DNA of 64,000 nt from Hedera helix (lineage: Eukaryota > Streptophyta > Magnoliopsida > Apiales > Araliaceae). Location of the stretch: the NCBI GenBank assembly GCA_947179155.2, contig OX359280.1, forward strand, positions 41,638,555 through 41,702,554. The letters run 5' to 3'. Within the stretch, counting starts at the first letter, position 1. Each line of letters starts with the position of its first letter. Below, one piece after another: positions 32,850 to 44,600 of the stretch. The notes under the pieces are model-generated. The model saw nothing but the letters and a program-made list of their open reading frames with translations. It made no database searches and was not told the DNA's origin. The translations under genes were made by a program, and so were the position numbers.

Positions 32850-35769
32850 TATATACTCTAATGAACCTAATAAGTTAATCTTTTGAGTCAAGATGTGATT
32901 TTAAATGAGTATATATACTTATTGTTAAACCTATAAACATTAATAGTAGCGTAATTGCTCTAAAAAAAAAAAATAGTAGCCTAATTGATATGATTTTAAT
33001 TAAAAATTTAATTTTGAGGATAAAATAAAAATATTGTTAAAATTGTAGGTTAAAATATGATTTTTTTATTTATATAAATTTAGATATTTAATTTTAAAAA
33101 TAAATACAGTCAAATTAAAAGATATTTTTGAAAGTCAAAAAAAATTCAACAGATTGTTTACGTCAAAGCTTTCTTCCTCCGGCTTTATATAGGCCCGGTG
33201 ATTATTTATCTATCTACCGATCTAGTAAAATAAATAGTGATGCTAACAAGTTCGACACATTAGAGAAAAAGTTTAACTAATGATATTTAGGGAATTTTTT
33301 TTATTTAATTAATTTTTTCAAGAAGTTAAGACCCAAAATTTTATTTTATTTAATTAAATTTTTGAGAAGTTACATTTAAGGAGTTGCATATTTAGAAATT
33401 AAGACAAAATTTTATTTTACTAACTGAGAAAATGATACCCCCCATAAGATTTAGATCATGAAAAGTTAAAATCACTAATACATACGTAACAAAACTAATT
33501 AATTTTAAGACACCATGCATGGCCACCAGCATGCATGTTAAATGGGATTATCATTTCTGTTAGCATTAATCTTGCACATATATGTACGTAAAAATCTAAT
33601 ATTTTTATCGCCCTTTACATGGTTATGAAGTAAAAAAATGATATAATTTTTTTCACATAATATAAGTCTAACTATTTTAATAAATAATAACTAAAATTAA
33701 CATTTTAAAGTCACTTTATATAGAATTTTTAACTAATACTCATTATGTTTTAGAATTCGGCTTGAGATTCTCTTTTTTGTTCTATCTAAAATTAGAGAGA
33801 TAGTTTTACTTTAAGATAATAAAGTGACACGGTGGTATTAATCTGTCATTATTTTTTTTACTATAATTTATAGTATTACTATATATCACTAATTAACTAA
33901 TATTAAAAATATATTTAATAATATGTTATAATTAATAAATAAAATATGACTGTAAATTCCGTGCTAGGCATGAAACCTGGATTGTTACAAATTTAGAACC
34001 AAAATTTCACTTGATGTAAAGTAGCATGCCAACGAGTGCCAAAGACGTCCAACACTCGACCGATCAAAGCCCTAAAAGTCTGCTCAGGTTTTATTGGTAG
34101 TGGATTGGGTTGAGTCTGGATGAAATTGAAGCAGGGTCCAGGATAATATAAATGACTTGGATCTGTGGAGATTGTGATGGTCCTGTTAACCCAAATGACT
34201 TTTAGCCCAAACTTGAGCCTTTAAAATTTGTCAGCTAACCTAAGCCATATAAATTAAGTAGTCATATTAATCTATCACAAATAAATAAATTTCCCAAATA
34301 GATTGATAGCCAAACGGGTTACTTAGAAGTTTAATTTTCAATTTTTGGTTTGAGATTTAATTTTTAAATTTGATATGTTTGTTACGGGCTTGATGGATAA
34401 AAGGGCTGAAGTCTGTGGGCCTTTATGAGTGTTTTGAGTCTACCAAATGCAAGGACTGAACCTGCTTTAAATATTTACCAAGTAAGCAACAAAGTCGTAT
34501 AAAAAAAGAATTGGATTTGAGAAATTAAAGGGAATGGATATTTCGACATGGATGTTTATCACATGAATGATTGTGGATCTTATTCACTACTTATGTGAAC
34601 AAAATTATATCTAAATATCATACTTCTAGGTAGAATATCAGTGTTCAATTTAGTTTCCTGATAATTAAGTAGGAATATTTGTTATGAATTTGAATTCAGT
34701 AAAATTGTCTTATAATTTATAGTATTCTAATTTCATAAGAATGAGGTGCAATTGTATGGGAAAAAAGTTACAAATTTTATAATAAATGTTAGTCAAAAGC
34801 CAATGAAATGCAACTCCTTTAATTACTACTAGTTATTTACATGCACACACACTATCTGTAAAAAAAAAAAAAAAAAAAAAAAAAAGAATTGAAGGAAAAG
34901 AGGTTTTCTAGAGTGAGATTATCTAAATAACTAAGAATATATACATTTTAGCTACTTGAATAAAATATGTTATGTATTAATTCGATCTCCATATAGAACA
35001 CTATATATAAAATAGAGATTTATTTTAAAGTTAAATCTTGTCGTCTACTATTAAATTTGAATATATTAAAGCTAAAATTACTCAAAATTAAGTCTTCAAA
35101 ACATTATTTTTCAGTTAAACTCTTATTTTTTTTCACTAATTATAACTTTAACATCTCTCAAATGATTACAAATATAATCCCAAAGTATTATTTACGTTAA
35201 AGCATCTGATCTGATCTGATCTCAAATGATTCCTCACTCCCAGATACTTTCTCAACCTTCAATCATAACCCCTCCCTTGTTCGTTTTTTGGTACATTTGC
35301 AGCACCGCTGGCCTACTATTTAAATTCGTATCTACCATTTAAATTCGCTTTATACTTTTCATGCAAGTTGTCGTTTTTTGTTTTTGTTTAATACTTTTAT
35401 ACAATTTTAATTATTTCTTCGCATTTTGAAAAATTCAGATATGATTATTGTTGGGCAAGTTTTTTCATTCTCAACAACAAAATAAAAATCATTCACAGCC
35501 ACATAAATAAATCAAAAAAAAAAAAAAAAAAACCTTGAGCAACTTCTTAACTTTTCCAAATTAAATTGGATTTAAATTAAATGTAGGCTCGGTAATAAAT
35601 TTTTGGTTGTTATTTGAATAAAATGAAAATATTTGTATCAATAACTGATCATCTTAATAAATTTTTGTATGACTGTCAAAATAAAATACAAAATGATATA
35701 TTTCAATTTAATGCATTCCTCACTACTAAATTGACAAATCAAAGTAATAATATTCAACCATATTACTAG
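32850..35769. repeat. Locally duplicated intergenic spacer
   Basis: No gene is supported. Segments recur in the same orientation elsewhere in the window: about 33000-33660 with 47450-47910 (and partly 49550-49680 and 63100-63340), about 34110-34600 with 51235-52080, and about 34583-34870 with 1-275. A poly-A run is at 34860-34885 and another at 35515-35532. This is tandemly related spacer with diverged copies. Confidence 0.7.
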
Positions 35770-35975
35770 CACCTTTATTATGTACAAATACTGAATTTCT
35801 CATAAAAAAAATAAGACTATACTATATGCTCTTAGATAATGTAAATTATTTTTTCTTTTTCAGTGGAGGGGACGGCAGATAGTTGACGATAATGCTACAT
35901 TCTCTAAATTATTCCTATTGTTCCAGATATAAAGGTGTATATGTCGTTATTGATTATTAAAGGAGGAAAGTTAAA

Positions 35976-36011
<36 letters not shown>

Positions 36012-36386
36012 TCATATTGGTAGGTTGCACATCAGTTTATGCAAGTTGTCTTTTTATGAAAGTAGCATTTTTTTGGATTCTATTATTTTAACAAAGAACA
36101 ATTATATAAATGCAGTTTACGGAAATGAAAGATAGATCATGAAGTGCTCTCAAGCACTAGCTTGGCCGGCCGGAGACATGCATGTATGGCTGGAGCTCGC
36201 CTGATCCGTAGCTAATTGACTGGTTGATCACTGTTCATGGAGCTTATTGTAAGTCTTTTTTTCCCCCCCTTCTTGAAAGAACATACACTCTTTGTTAATC
36301 GATCTTGTTGCATGCTTTATGGACTAGTCTCTTGCACCCTAATTTATGTTCCATATCTACTCTCTTCTCTCCTTGATTCTAAATTT
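35770..36386 (+). repeat. Block R copy 1, 5' part
   Basis: This is the first of several copies of a local repeat. Its core (36132-36252) is GC-rich in an AT-rich setting and includes GTGCTCTCAAGCAC (hairpin with a 4-base loop), TTGGCCGGCCGG and a paired TGATC-N-TGATCA. The core ends at ATTGTAAGT, a good splice-donor-like site at 36249. The block continues at 37369 after a hAT-like insertion. An (AT)n run lies at about 35977-36009. No ORF is conserved between copies. Confidence 0.75.
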
Positions 36387-37368
36387 AGGGGTGTACAAAC
36401 AGGTTGCCTGGTCTGGCCCGATCCAGGCCTGTCAGGCTTTGACCGTTAACCAGGCCATAGACTTATTCACTGAAATGGTGACCTGAGCAAGCCTGTCGGC
36501 CAGGCCAGGCGGGGCCAACCAACCTACACAATCATCACCACCATCTCCAGCCATAACCAGAAAGAACCAGCAAATATTTAGATATAATAATGATATAAAT
36601 TAAACACACAAACATAATAATAATGATATTCATAAAAGACATGCATATATACTGCAAAATTATGATATATCTACTTGGTACCTTGAGATCGGAGGAAGAT
36701 ATTGACAAAGGGAGCACCGAGTGAGGGTTTACGCCTCGTTTGTTGTCGTCGAAAACTGTAGTAACCTTCTTCGAACACAATGTTGGCGCAAACTGATAAG
36801 GGTTTTAAATGAAATGAAGCTATTAAGGGACATAAACTAAACTATGAACGAGAGATAGGTATATAATTTTTACAGGATCCGTGAAATTTACCAGTAATCG
36901 GCGTTGGGTTAACGAGAAAAATCACGATGAGAGCAGCTGAGAGAGCGAGTTGTGAAGGAATAACCATGACCATGAGCTCGCCCCCTGAAACAGAGGTTTC
37001 TCTGGAAGAAGTTTGGTAAAGTTAGCCTTTAGTCCTTTACACTGCGTCTCAAAGCTTTAATGATGAGAGAATAAAAGAAAGTCAAAAAATAAAGAGAGAG
37101 GAAAGAAAAGGTTGGGCTGGTCAACAAGTTTATTAGGTGGAAAATATTTGTTTTGGTTGGGCCTACATCTTTTAAACCTTGACCATGCACTTTCTAGCTT
37201 ATTGAAGTTGGGCTGGGCCGGTGAATAGGCATGCAGGCCAGGCTATCTAGGCCACAAGCCAGGCCACATACTAAAAAATGAGGCCTCTTTGGAGCCTTCA
37301 GGTTGGGCTTTTTCAGGTCGGGCCTAGGCCAGATCAAGGCCAGACCTTAGGCCTTTTGTGGATCCCTA
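36387..37368. mobile_element. GGCC-rich hAT-like element in block R copy 1
   Basis: It starts AGGGGTGTACAAACAGG and ends GTGGATCCCTA. Both subterminal regions are rich in GGCC, CAGGCC and GGCCAGGC. The uninterrupted sister copies at 38417 and 55083 read CCTTGATTCTAATTTGAAATT, so the insertion point is visible. ATTCTAAATTT (36376-36386) and ATTCTAATTT (37369-37378) are the duplicated target with one indel. There is no transposase. A minus ORF at 36535-36780 has no support. Confidence 0.8.
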
Positions 37369-38059
37369 ATTCTAATTTGAAATTCCAAGCTGATTATCAC
37401 CTCAATTAGTTTCATATGTTTCTGACAATTATGTAATTTTCTCCAATTATTTATATTTATAAGACTATCAACAAATAGCTCAAAAATAAATAAAAAAATA
37501 TCTCCACTTAGTTTTCTTCCCTCAAACCACCCCAATATTTTGCTTATATTATTATAAGATTTCTAAGAATTTCACCTTTTGGACTAGAATGACTCAGGAC
37601 TATTTTGGACTAGAATGACTATAACTATTCTAACTTAAAATTAGTTAATTATAGAGTATATTGAATATAAAAAAAAAATTGGGACAAGTTACAGCCGGAG
37701 CCAACTAGTAGCTCCGTCCTATTCAGAGCTATAGAGATGGTGCTGAGTTCCCTGTTTGGGAGAAAATCGGAGCTGTTGTCAGACTCAGCTATGGAATCGG
37801 TGAGTTCACTTAATTAACTGAAAAACAAAGATAATTAAATAAGTAATTAGGAGTATATATCATATTTTGGTAAATTGTTGAGCTAGCAAAATGAAATTTT
37901 GTTTTATAATTAGATATGAATATGAATATACATTAAATTTCAATTCTGGGAACTGAGTACTCTGTTTCATTCTTGGTTGAACAACCCATTTTGGATTGAA
38001 AATAATTTGATTGAATGTTTAAACTTTTTAGTAAAGGAATTTGTAAAGTTAATGTATTT
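37369..38059 (+). repeat. Block R copy 1, 3' part, and spacer
   Basis: 37369-37565 continues block R (GAAATTCCAAGCTGATTATCACC and onwards). The rest, to about 38059, is AT-rich spacer with no ORF worth calling. TTTTGGACTAGAATGACT is duplicated in tandem near 37578-37620. Confidence 0.6.
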
Positions 38060-38561
38060 TTTTCACTTTGTTTTTCATGAAAGCAGCATTTTTTCGTCTC
38101 TATTAGTTTAACAAAGCACAGTTATATCTATATCTATGCAGTTTTCCGAAATGAAAGATAGATCATGAAGTGCTCTCAAGCACTAGCTTGGCCGGCCGGA
38201 GACATGCATGTATGGCCAGAGTTAGCCTGATCAGAAGCTAACTGACTGGCTGATCACTGATCATGGAGCTTATTGTAAGTTTTTTTTTCCTTCTTGAAAG
38301 AACATGCACTTTTTCTTCTTGAAGGATCCTTTGCTAATCGATCTTGCTGCATCCTTTATGGACTAGTTTCTTGCACCCTAATTTGTGTTCCAGATCTACT
38401 CTCTTCTTTCCTTGATTCTAATTTGAAATTCCAAGCTGATTATCACCTTAATTAGTTTCATATGTTCTGACAATTATGTAATTTTCTCCAATTATTTATA
38501 TTTTATAAGACTATCAACAACTAGCTCAAAAATAATATCTCCACTTACTTTTCTTCCCTCA

Positions 38562-38600
<39 letters not shown>

Positions 38601-39733
38601 ATTTTGATTATATTATTATAAGATTTCTAAAAATTTCACATAAGTTTTCACTATTTTTCTTTAGCTAAATAAATCATTCTACACTTGAAAAATCCACCAT
38701 ATATATATACTCATTAAATCCCAAGTAATATGGAAAAGCTACTATAAAATGTCAACTCACAATAATTAGCTATAATTTTCTAAAGTTATTAATTTGAAAA
38801 ATTCATAATTTCTCCCTATATTACAAAAATTTACCAAACATCCAGAAATTTAAATTTATCAACCTAAAGCACTCACGGAAATTTTGAACTTAAAAAATTC
38901 ATAATTATTTATCAAATTATTATGAAAATATATAGCCTATGATCGAAAATTTCATCCTCCTCTATAACTTTGTAAAAGGAAGTTTGGTTAAAATCCAGCC
39001 TTGAGGCACTGAAACTAAGTAGCTCGGCCGCTGACGCTTCTCAGGAAATTACATGAGCATCTATTTTGGACCTTATGTAACGGATCCAATCAGCATAAAG
39101 CATAAAGTTAGCTACGTAGTAAGTACCTGAATTCAACTCACTTCAAATTTTCCGAACTTTACTTTTATATATCTCTCAATACCTCCTCCATGATGATTGA
39201 TCAGCCAGAGAGAAATCCTAATTGTCCAACATTTACATCCCTTTTCCTCGAACAAAAAATTAATTAATAGAATAGAATTAACTTGAAAATTCGCATTTTT
39301 TCTTCTCTCTACTCTCTTCTGACGTCGTCTGTCTCTTCTCTTTCCAATTTCTTTCTCTTACCTCCAGCTTGGGTGGTTAAACCACCATGCTCAGCAACGA
39401 GAAAGGAGACAGGCGTTGACCTGGTCAATGGTTAGAAATCTACTTTCTAAATTTCATTTTTTTCTCTCCAAAAATTACCTCCAGAATGATATTATAGTCA
39501 ATTTAGACTCAATTTTACCTTGGGTGAAATTTGCTTCGTCAAATTCGTTTTGGAACTTAAAACTAATTAAGATTTTTAATCATTGAATGTCAACTAAACC
39601 TATCCGCCTAATTTTCATCACTCCGGACTCATTAACAATGTCTATTTCACAATTATAACCTCAATTAGTCAAACTAAATATAATACTGCAAATAACATTA
39701 CTAAAATATATGGAACAAGATGCTCAACTTATA

Positions 39734-39735
<2 letters not shown>
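38060..39735 (+). repeat. Block R copy 2 and adjoining duplicated spacer
   Basis: The GC-rich core is at 38161-38280 with its GTAAGT at 38275. The spacer after it to 39700 parallels about 57290-58380 in order and orientation, including TCCAGCTTGGGTGGTTAAACC (39366) and a W-box-like pair in GTTGACCTGGTCAA (39415). This is part of the larger duplication that also carries the membrane-protein gene. Confidence 0.75.
38564..38597. repeat. Poly-C tract, 34 bases
   Basis: A pure C run at the place where sister copies read AAACCACCCCAATATT. It is either a real homopolymer expansion or a sequencing or assembly artefact. Confidence 0.9.
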
Positions 39736-39770
<35 letters not shown>

Positions 39771-39788
39771 TTTTTTTTTTTTTTTTTT
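39735..39788. repeat. (ATT)n microsatellite plus poly-T
   Basis: About twelve ATT units followed by ~19 T. It lies between the duplicated spacer and the 3' end of the first membrane-protein gene. Confidence 0.9.
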
Positions 39789-40022
39789 GCATTCAAGAAA
39801 GACATCTGGGCAAAGAAGGCTAGAAATCCCAGAAGGAGCATAAACTCTTGAAAAATAAAATAAAATAAAATACTTCCCAAGACATGTTTCAGTCACCAAG
39901 TCTGACCTTGATTTACAAATGAATGAAATGGGGTGTGCGCAGCCTGTGAAATTGCTTCAAGTATGCATCTCAACCGCATCGTTGTTATTCTTGCTGCTCT
40001 CGTTGTTCATCCTTTGCTGGAT

Positions 40023-42116
40023 TCACAAGTTGTTGCTGGATTCACAAGTTGTTGCTACATTATCATTGGTTCTAGTAATCTCCAAGGCCACCGGCTCAGA
40101 AGTTGTTGCTGCATTATCATTGGTTCTAGTAATCTCCAAGGCCACCGGCTCAGAAGTTGTTGCTGCATTATCATTGGTTCTAGTAATCTCCAAGGCCACC
40201 GGCTCAGAAGTTGTTGCTGCATAATTATTTTCGCTGTTGTTTCTCTCAAAAATGCAGTTGGATATGAGCTTATACACGTCATATGCTAGTAGAATTGTTG
40301 TTGCAAAGACAAACAACACAACCACTATACAACTTACCGTGTTTGGGAGAAAGACTAATACATTTGAGAGCAGAGAGAGAGTTCCGGAGCAAACAATGAC
40401 ATGATTTAAGAGTCTCGGGTATTTGTTATTAGTTTGCACTAATCTTATTTGCAATGTTGCTGCGCAGATATAAACCAATAATGCTACCAATGAACTTGTC
40501 ATTACCATATGAGTTTCAAATGGAGAGTTTCTCTTGTTTTGATAATTGATTTGGATGACCATATACAGCAGTCCATCGGAGGCCAAGTATACAGCATGAG
40601 TTGCAAGAGTAATCTTTAATCCTTGCTCCCTTGAACAGTTAATTCATGATCAAATATCAGATAGGTTATTGTATATGATGATCAGGTAGTTTAATTCAAT
40701 TATTTTTTGCATGGAAAGAGGAAAGTACTTAATAGTTTTTGAGAAACACAAACAAACAAAAATGAAAAATGATATTAGGAATATTATCCTATATAAGACT
40801 TTGATTCTCTATGTAATTTGTGGTAATATTTAATATTAGTTTCTCTATTATATATATTTGAAGAGATTGCTCACTTTGTACAAACTGGGTTTAAGTTGAA
40901 GTATCAAATTGTTTGATGAAAAAGAAACAACTCTCTGGTTAGCATCACCTTGTTCTTGGCATTTTCTAATTTCAACAATCCAAATCACCTAAAAAAAAAT
41001 TACAACTCCTTGGTTATCATGATCTCCCGACCATATCTAATTCCAACACCCAAAAAGAAAATTTTAGGCATAGTATTTTTTGAAAACACATTCAAGTTTT
41101 TTTAAGTGAAATATTGATGCTAGGTTATTTTTAAAAGTTTATATACCCAACCCTAACTCTATAAATATTAAAAATAAAAAAAATTGAATCCCATTAAGGT
41201 TGGAGTCAATCAAGTCTTATCGAGATAGGACAAAATTACCAGACCTACATGGGTGTGCAAAAATTATCGGGCCTAAATGGATGTTTAAAAAAAAAACCTC
41301 CACTACCTGAAATAAACAACTACAAAAATTAGTTTTAGAAAAATATCAAAAATAGAAAAGTAAATTAAACTCATAAACGCTAGCTCCATATATATAATTC
41401 TGATCCCCTCCTCTAAGAGGGATAAACCTCCAAACAACAGTCAGCCTCGATCGATCTCAGTGTCTCACTGAACAAGTAGGGCAAAAATTAGTAAAATGAG
41501 TAATTGTATTAAGTGAAAACTATATATGGTAATTTATCACTTCAATAATTATAAATATATTAAAAAGAATATATTTCTAGGACAACGGACCACTTTCAAA
41601 ATTAGCACCTTTCCATTTTTGTGTAAAATTTCGAACCCTATCTAGTGACAACTAACTAAACTTTTCTATCTTTCTTAAAACAAGCGGATTCTTACAATTT
41701 CCGCCTTCTTCAAGACCGACAGAAGCGTGTGTGTGTGTATATATATATATGGATAAATTAGAAAATGTCTCCCTTAAAAACTGGACTGTTGGCAACGCAG
41801 AATTCTTCTACCAGTAGTAGTAGTTCTTCTACGGAAATGAGGAATTTAGGTTAATTAGGAAGGAGGAGGATCGATCGAATAGTACAGTTGAATTAACTTA
41901 CCTCCTATTGATACGACCACCATCACCACCACCGCCGTTGCCATTGCCACTGCCGCTGCCACGCACCAGGGAAAAAGTTGATAAGATATATAGGTTAGGG
42001 TGGAGGATGAATGATAAAATATAGTTAACTTACCTGCTTATGTCATGGAGAGAGCTCCTACCATTGCCTTCGCCGGATCCATGGCCTCGTCCCTCAAGAT
42101 CAGGATGAAAATTCAT
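40023..42116 (-). CDS. Four-TM protein with glycine-rich N-terminus, paralogue A
   Basis: A three-exon model: 42116-42034, 41955-41902 and 40629-40023. Introns are GT-AG (donors GTAAGTT in both), and exon phases join cleanly (AG|C and AG|G), giving a predicted 247 residues. Residues 1-46 are hydrophilic and glycine-rich (GSGNGNGGGGDGGRINR). Probable membrane segments are about 49-71, 89-107, 122-140 and 143-162. A conserved QINYQN...NSPFETHMVM stretch lies between the first two. The tail from about 183 is three identical 18-residue repeats (AATTSEPVALEITRTNDN) and a short end. I do not recognise a characterised family; an integral membrane protein of unknown function is the honest call. Its paralogue at 58569-61942 shares exon structure, length and sequence. 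Exon 3 alone is the long ORF; exons 1 and 2 are inferred from splice sites and paralogy. Confidence 0.75.
40059..40220 (-). repeat. Three perfect 54-bp coding repeats
   Basis: Three copies with no base difference that I can see encode AATTSEPVALEITRTNDN in the C-terminal tail of paralogue A. The unit length is a multiple of three, so copy number can change without a frameshift. A ragged fourth start (VATT) follows. Confidence 0.95.
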
Positions 42117-43422
42117 TTTTTCAGGATGAATATGGTTTATAGTTTCGGCAGGATGCTTTAATGAATATAATTTATAGTTTCCGCATGAGTGACATAGACA
42201 GATAGATATAGTACATAATTTTTGATGGAATGATTTGAAGAAGAAAGAGGAGTAGAGATTTGTTGTGAAGGGTAGAAGAAGAAGAAGAGTGTTTGGAGAG
42301 AAGAGTTGTCGTTGTTCTTCTGGCTTCGTCGGCTACGAATCTCCGCATTGTAATGCATACTTGGTTCTTGGAAAGTTTATTCGTACTTCAAAATTAATTT
42401 ATAATCTATATGATTACTACTTTTGTTACTATTAATATATTTTTAATTAATATTAGATATATTTGAAATAAATAAATAATTTAAAGTCATTATTTCGTAA
42501 GTATATTTTTAATTTTGAAACAAATATATTTATACTCAGAAAGAATAATCTTGCTAGCTAGCTAGCTTATGTAATATGCTAGTGTTCAAAAATTCCCCAC
42601 AAGATCAGATATGAAACTGTAAAGAAACGACGGATATAAAAGGGTCTTGAATGGTGAAAATTCTTGCACATATTCCTTCTGTCTTAAAATGTGAATTGCG
42701 ACTTTTCTTTTATTCGTCTCTTGAGACTTTTTTTTTTTCCTTTTCCTTTTAATCACCCATCATGCTTTGAGTATGCATCAGCTTGAACTCCAAGAAAGTT
42801 GTAACACATTAAAACAACATATCTTAGATTTCATTCCAATTCAGCTGCTCTAGGTACTAATTTCGGAGAAATTCATGAGACATTGGGAAAGAATAACTTC
42901 ATGCAATCAAATTTTGCCAAAACAAGTTAAAGTGAAGTTGTCCCTAGGGAGAATTCTGTTTCCAATTCAAGCAAGTAAAAAGGGTTAATTAAGTGATGCA
43001 ATTTGAATAACAGAGCTCAGACATTGGCTACAAGTATTAAATTTATAGGGTATTGACCCCCTCTTCCATGTTAAAACACATGAGTCGTCTAGAAAAACAT
43101 CTATGGAAGAATAAATAAATATTAGAGTTTTTGTGACATAAAATACAAATGGATGCCACCAAAGTATTTGACATAGTGGTTGAGAGTTCGAGTTTTCCTG
43201 TAAAGTGATATGACATGAATTAGTATTTGTGTCTAGCATCATGTGTAGGGATAGATACTCACACATCATTGATAAAAACGTCATTTTCCCTTTTATTTTT
43301 GATATTATATTTGCGATTTATCTCAGCTAAAAGTAATTATGAAAATATAAAATATCATTCAACTTCATATTGTTTTTGAATTAGGCTAAAAGTTATATTC
43401 TAATAATAACGTCTCTCTATTT
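42117..43422. other. Upstream region of paralogue A and spacer
   Basis: 42117-42360 precedes the start codon of paralogue A and would hold its promoter and leader. ATAATTTATAGTTTC near 42168 could offer a weak TATA box, but nothing is decisive. 42360-43422 is AT-rich spacer with no supported gene; the minus ORF at 42985-43284 has no recognisable feature. Confidence 0.4.
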
Positions 43423-44600
43423 ATTGTAAGTTTTTTTTTTCCTTCTTGAAAGAACATGCACTTTTTCTTCTTGAAGGATCCTTTGTTAATCGATCTTGCT
43501 GCATGCTTTATGGACTAGTCTCTTGCACCCGAATTTATGTTCCAGATCTACTCTCTTCTTTCCTTGATTCTAATTTGAAATTCCAAGCTGATTATCACCT
43601 TAATTAGTTTCATATGTTTCTGACAATTATGTAATTTTCTACAATTATTTATATTTATAAGACTATCAACAAATAGCTCAAAAATAAATAAATAAAATAT
43701 CTCCACTTAGTTTTCTTCCCTCAAACCACCCCAATATTTTGCTTATATTATTATAAGATTTCTAAGAATTTCACCTTTTTTTTATTTTTAAGTTTCACAT
43801 AAGTGTTCGTGAATATTCACTATTTTTAAACTATTTTTTTTAGCTAAATAAATCATTCTACGCGTGAAAAATTCACCATATAGACTCATTAAATCCCAAG
43901 TAATATGGAAAAGCTACTATAAAGTGTCAACTCAAAATAAACTCACAATAATTAGCTATAATTTTCTAAAGTTATTAATTTGGAAAATTCATAATTTCTC
44001 TCCATATTTAAATTTTTTACCAAACTTCCAAGAAATTCAACTTTATCAACCTAAAGCACTCACCAAAAATTTGAACTTGAAAAATTCATAATTATATATT
44101 TTTCCAAATTATTATGAAAATAGCCTATGAAAATTTCATCCTCCTCAATAACTTTGTAAAAGGAAGTTTTCCTCAAAATCCAGCCTCAAGGCACTGAAAC
44201 TATAAATGTGTTGAAAAACAATGACAAATTGAAGTGAAAAAAAGGCAATTAATTATATATCTTGAAAGCTTTGTTGTATGTACGCACCTGAATTCAACCC
44301 ACTTCAAATTTTCTGAACTTAACTTTTATATATCTCTCAATACCTCCTCCATGATGATTGATCAGCTAGCGATCGACAAGGTTTTTCCTACTAAAATCCT
44401 AATTGATTATCACCTTAATTAGTTTAATATGTTTCTGACAATTTTGTAATTTTCTCCAATTATTTATATTTATAAGACTATCAACAACTAGCTCAAAAAT
44501 AAAAATAATAGCTCCACTTACTTTTCTTCCCTCAAACCACCGCAATATAATTTTGCTTATATTATTATAAGATTTCTAAAAATTTCACTCTTTTTTTTGA
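43423..44600 (+). repeat. Block R partial copies without the GC-rich core
   Basis: Similarity begins exactly at TTATTGTAAGTTTTTTT, that is at the splice-donor-like point of block R, and runs through the 3' half and following spacer. A second shorter piece starts near 44395 (TAATTGATTATCACCTTAATTAG). The core palindromes are absent. ORFs here are AT-rich noise. Confidence 0.7.
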
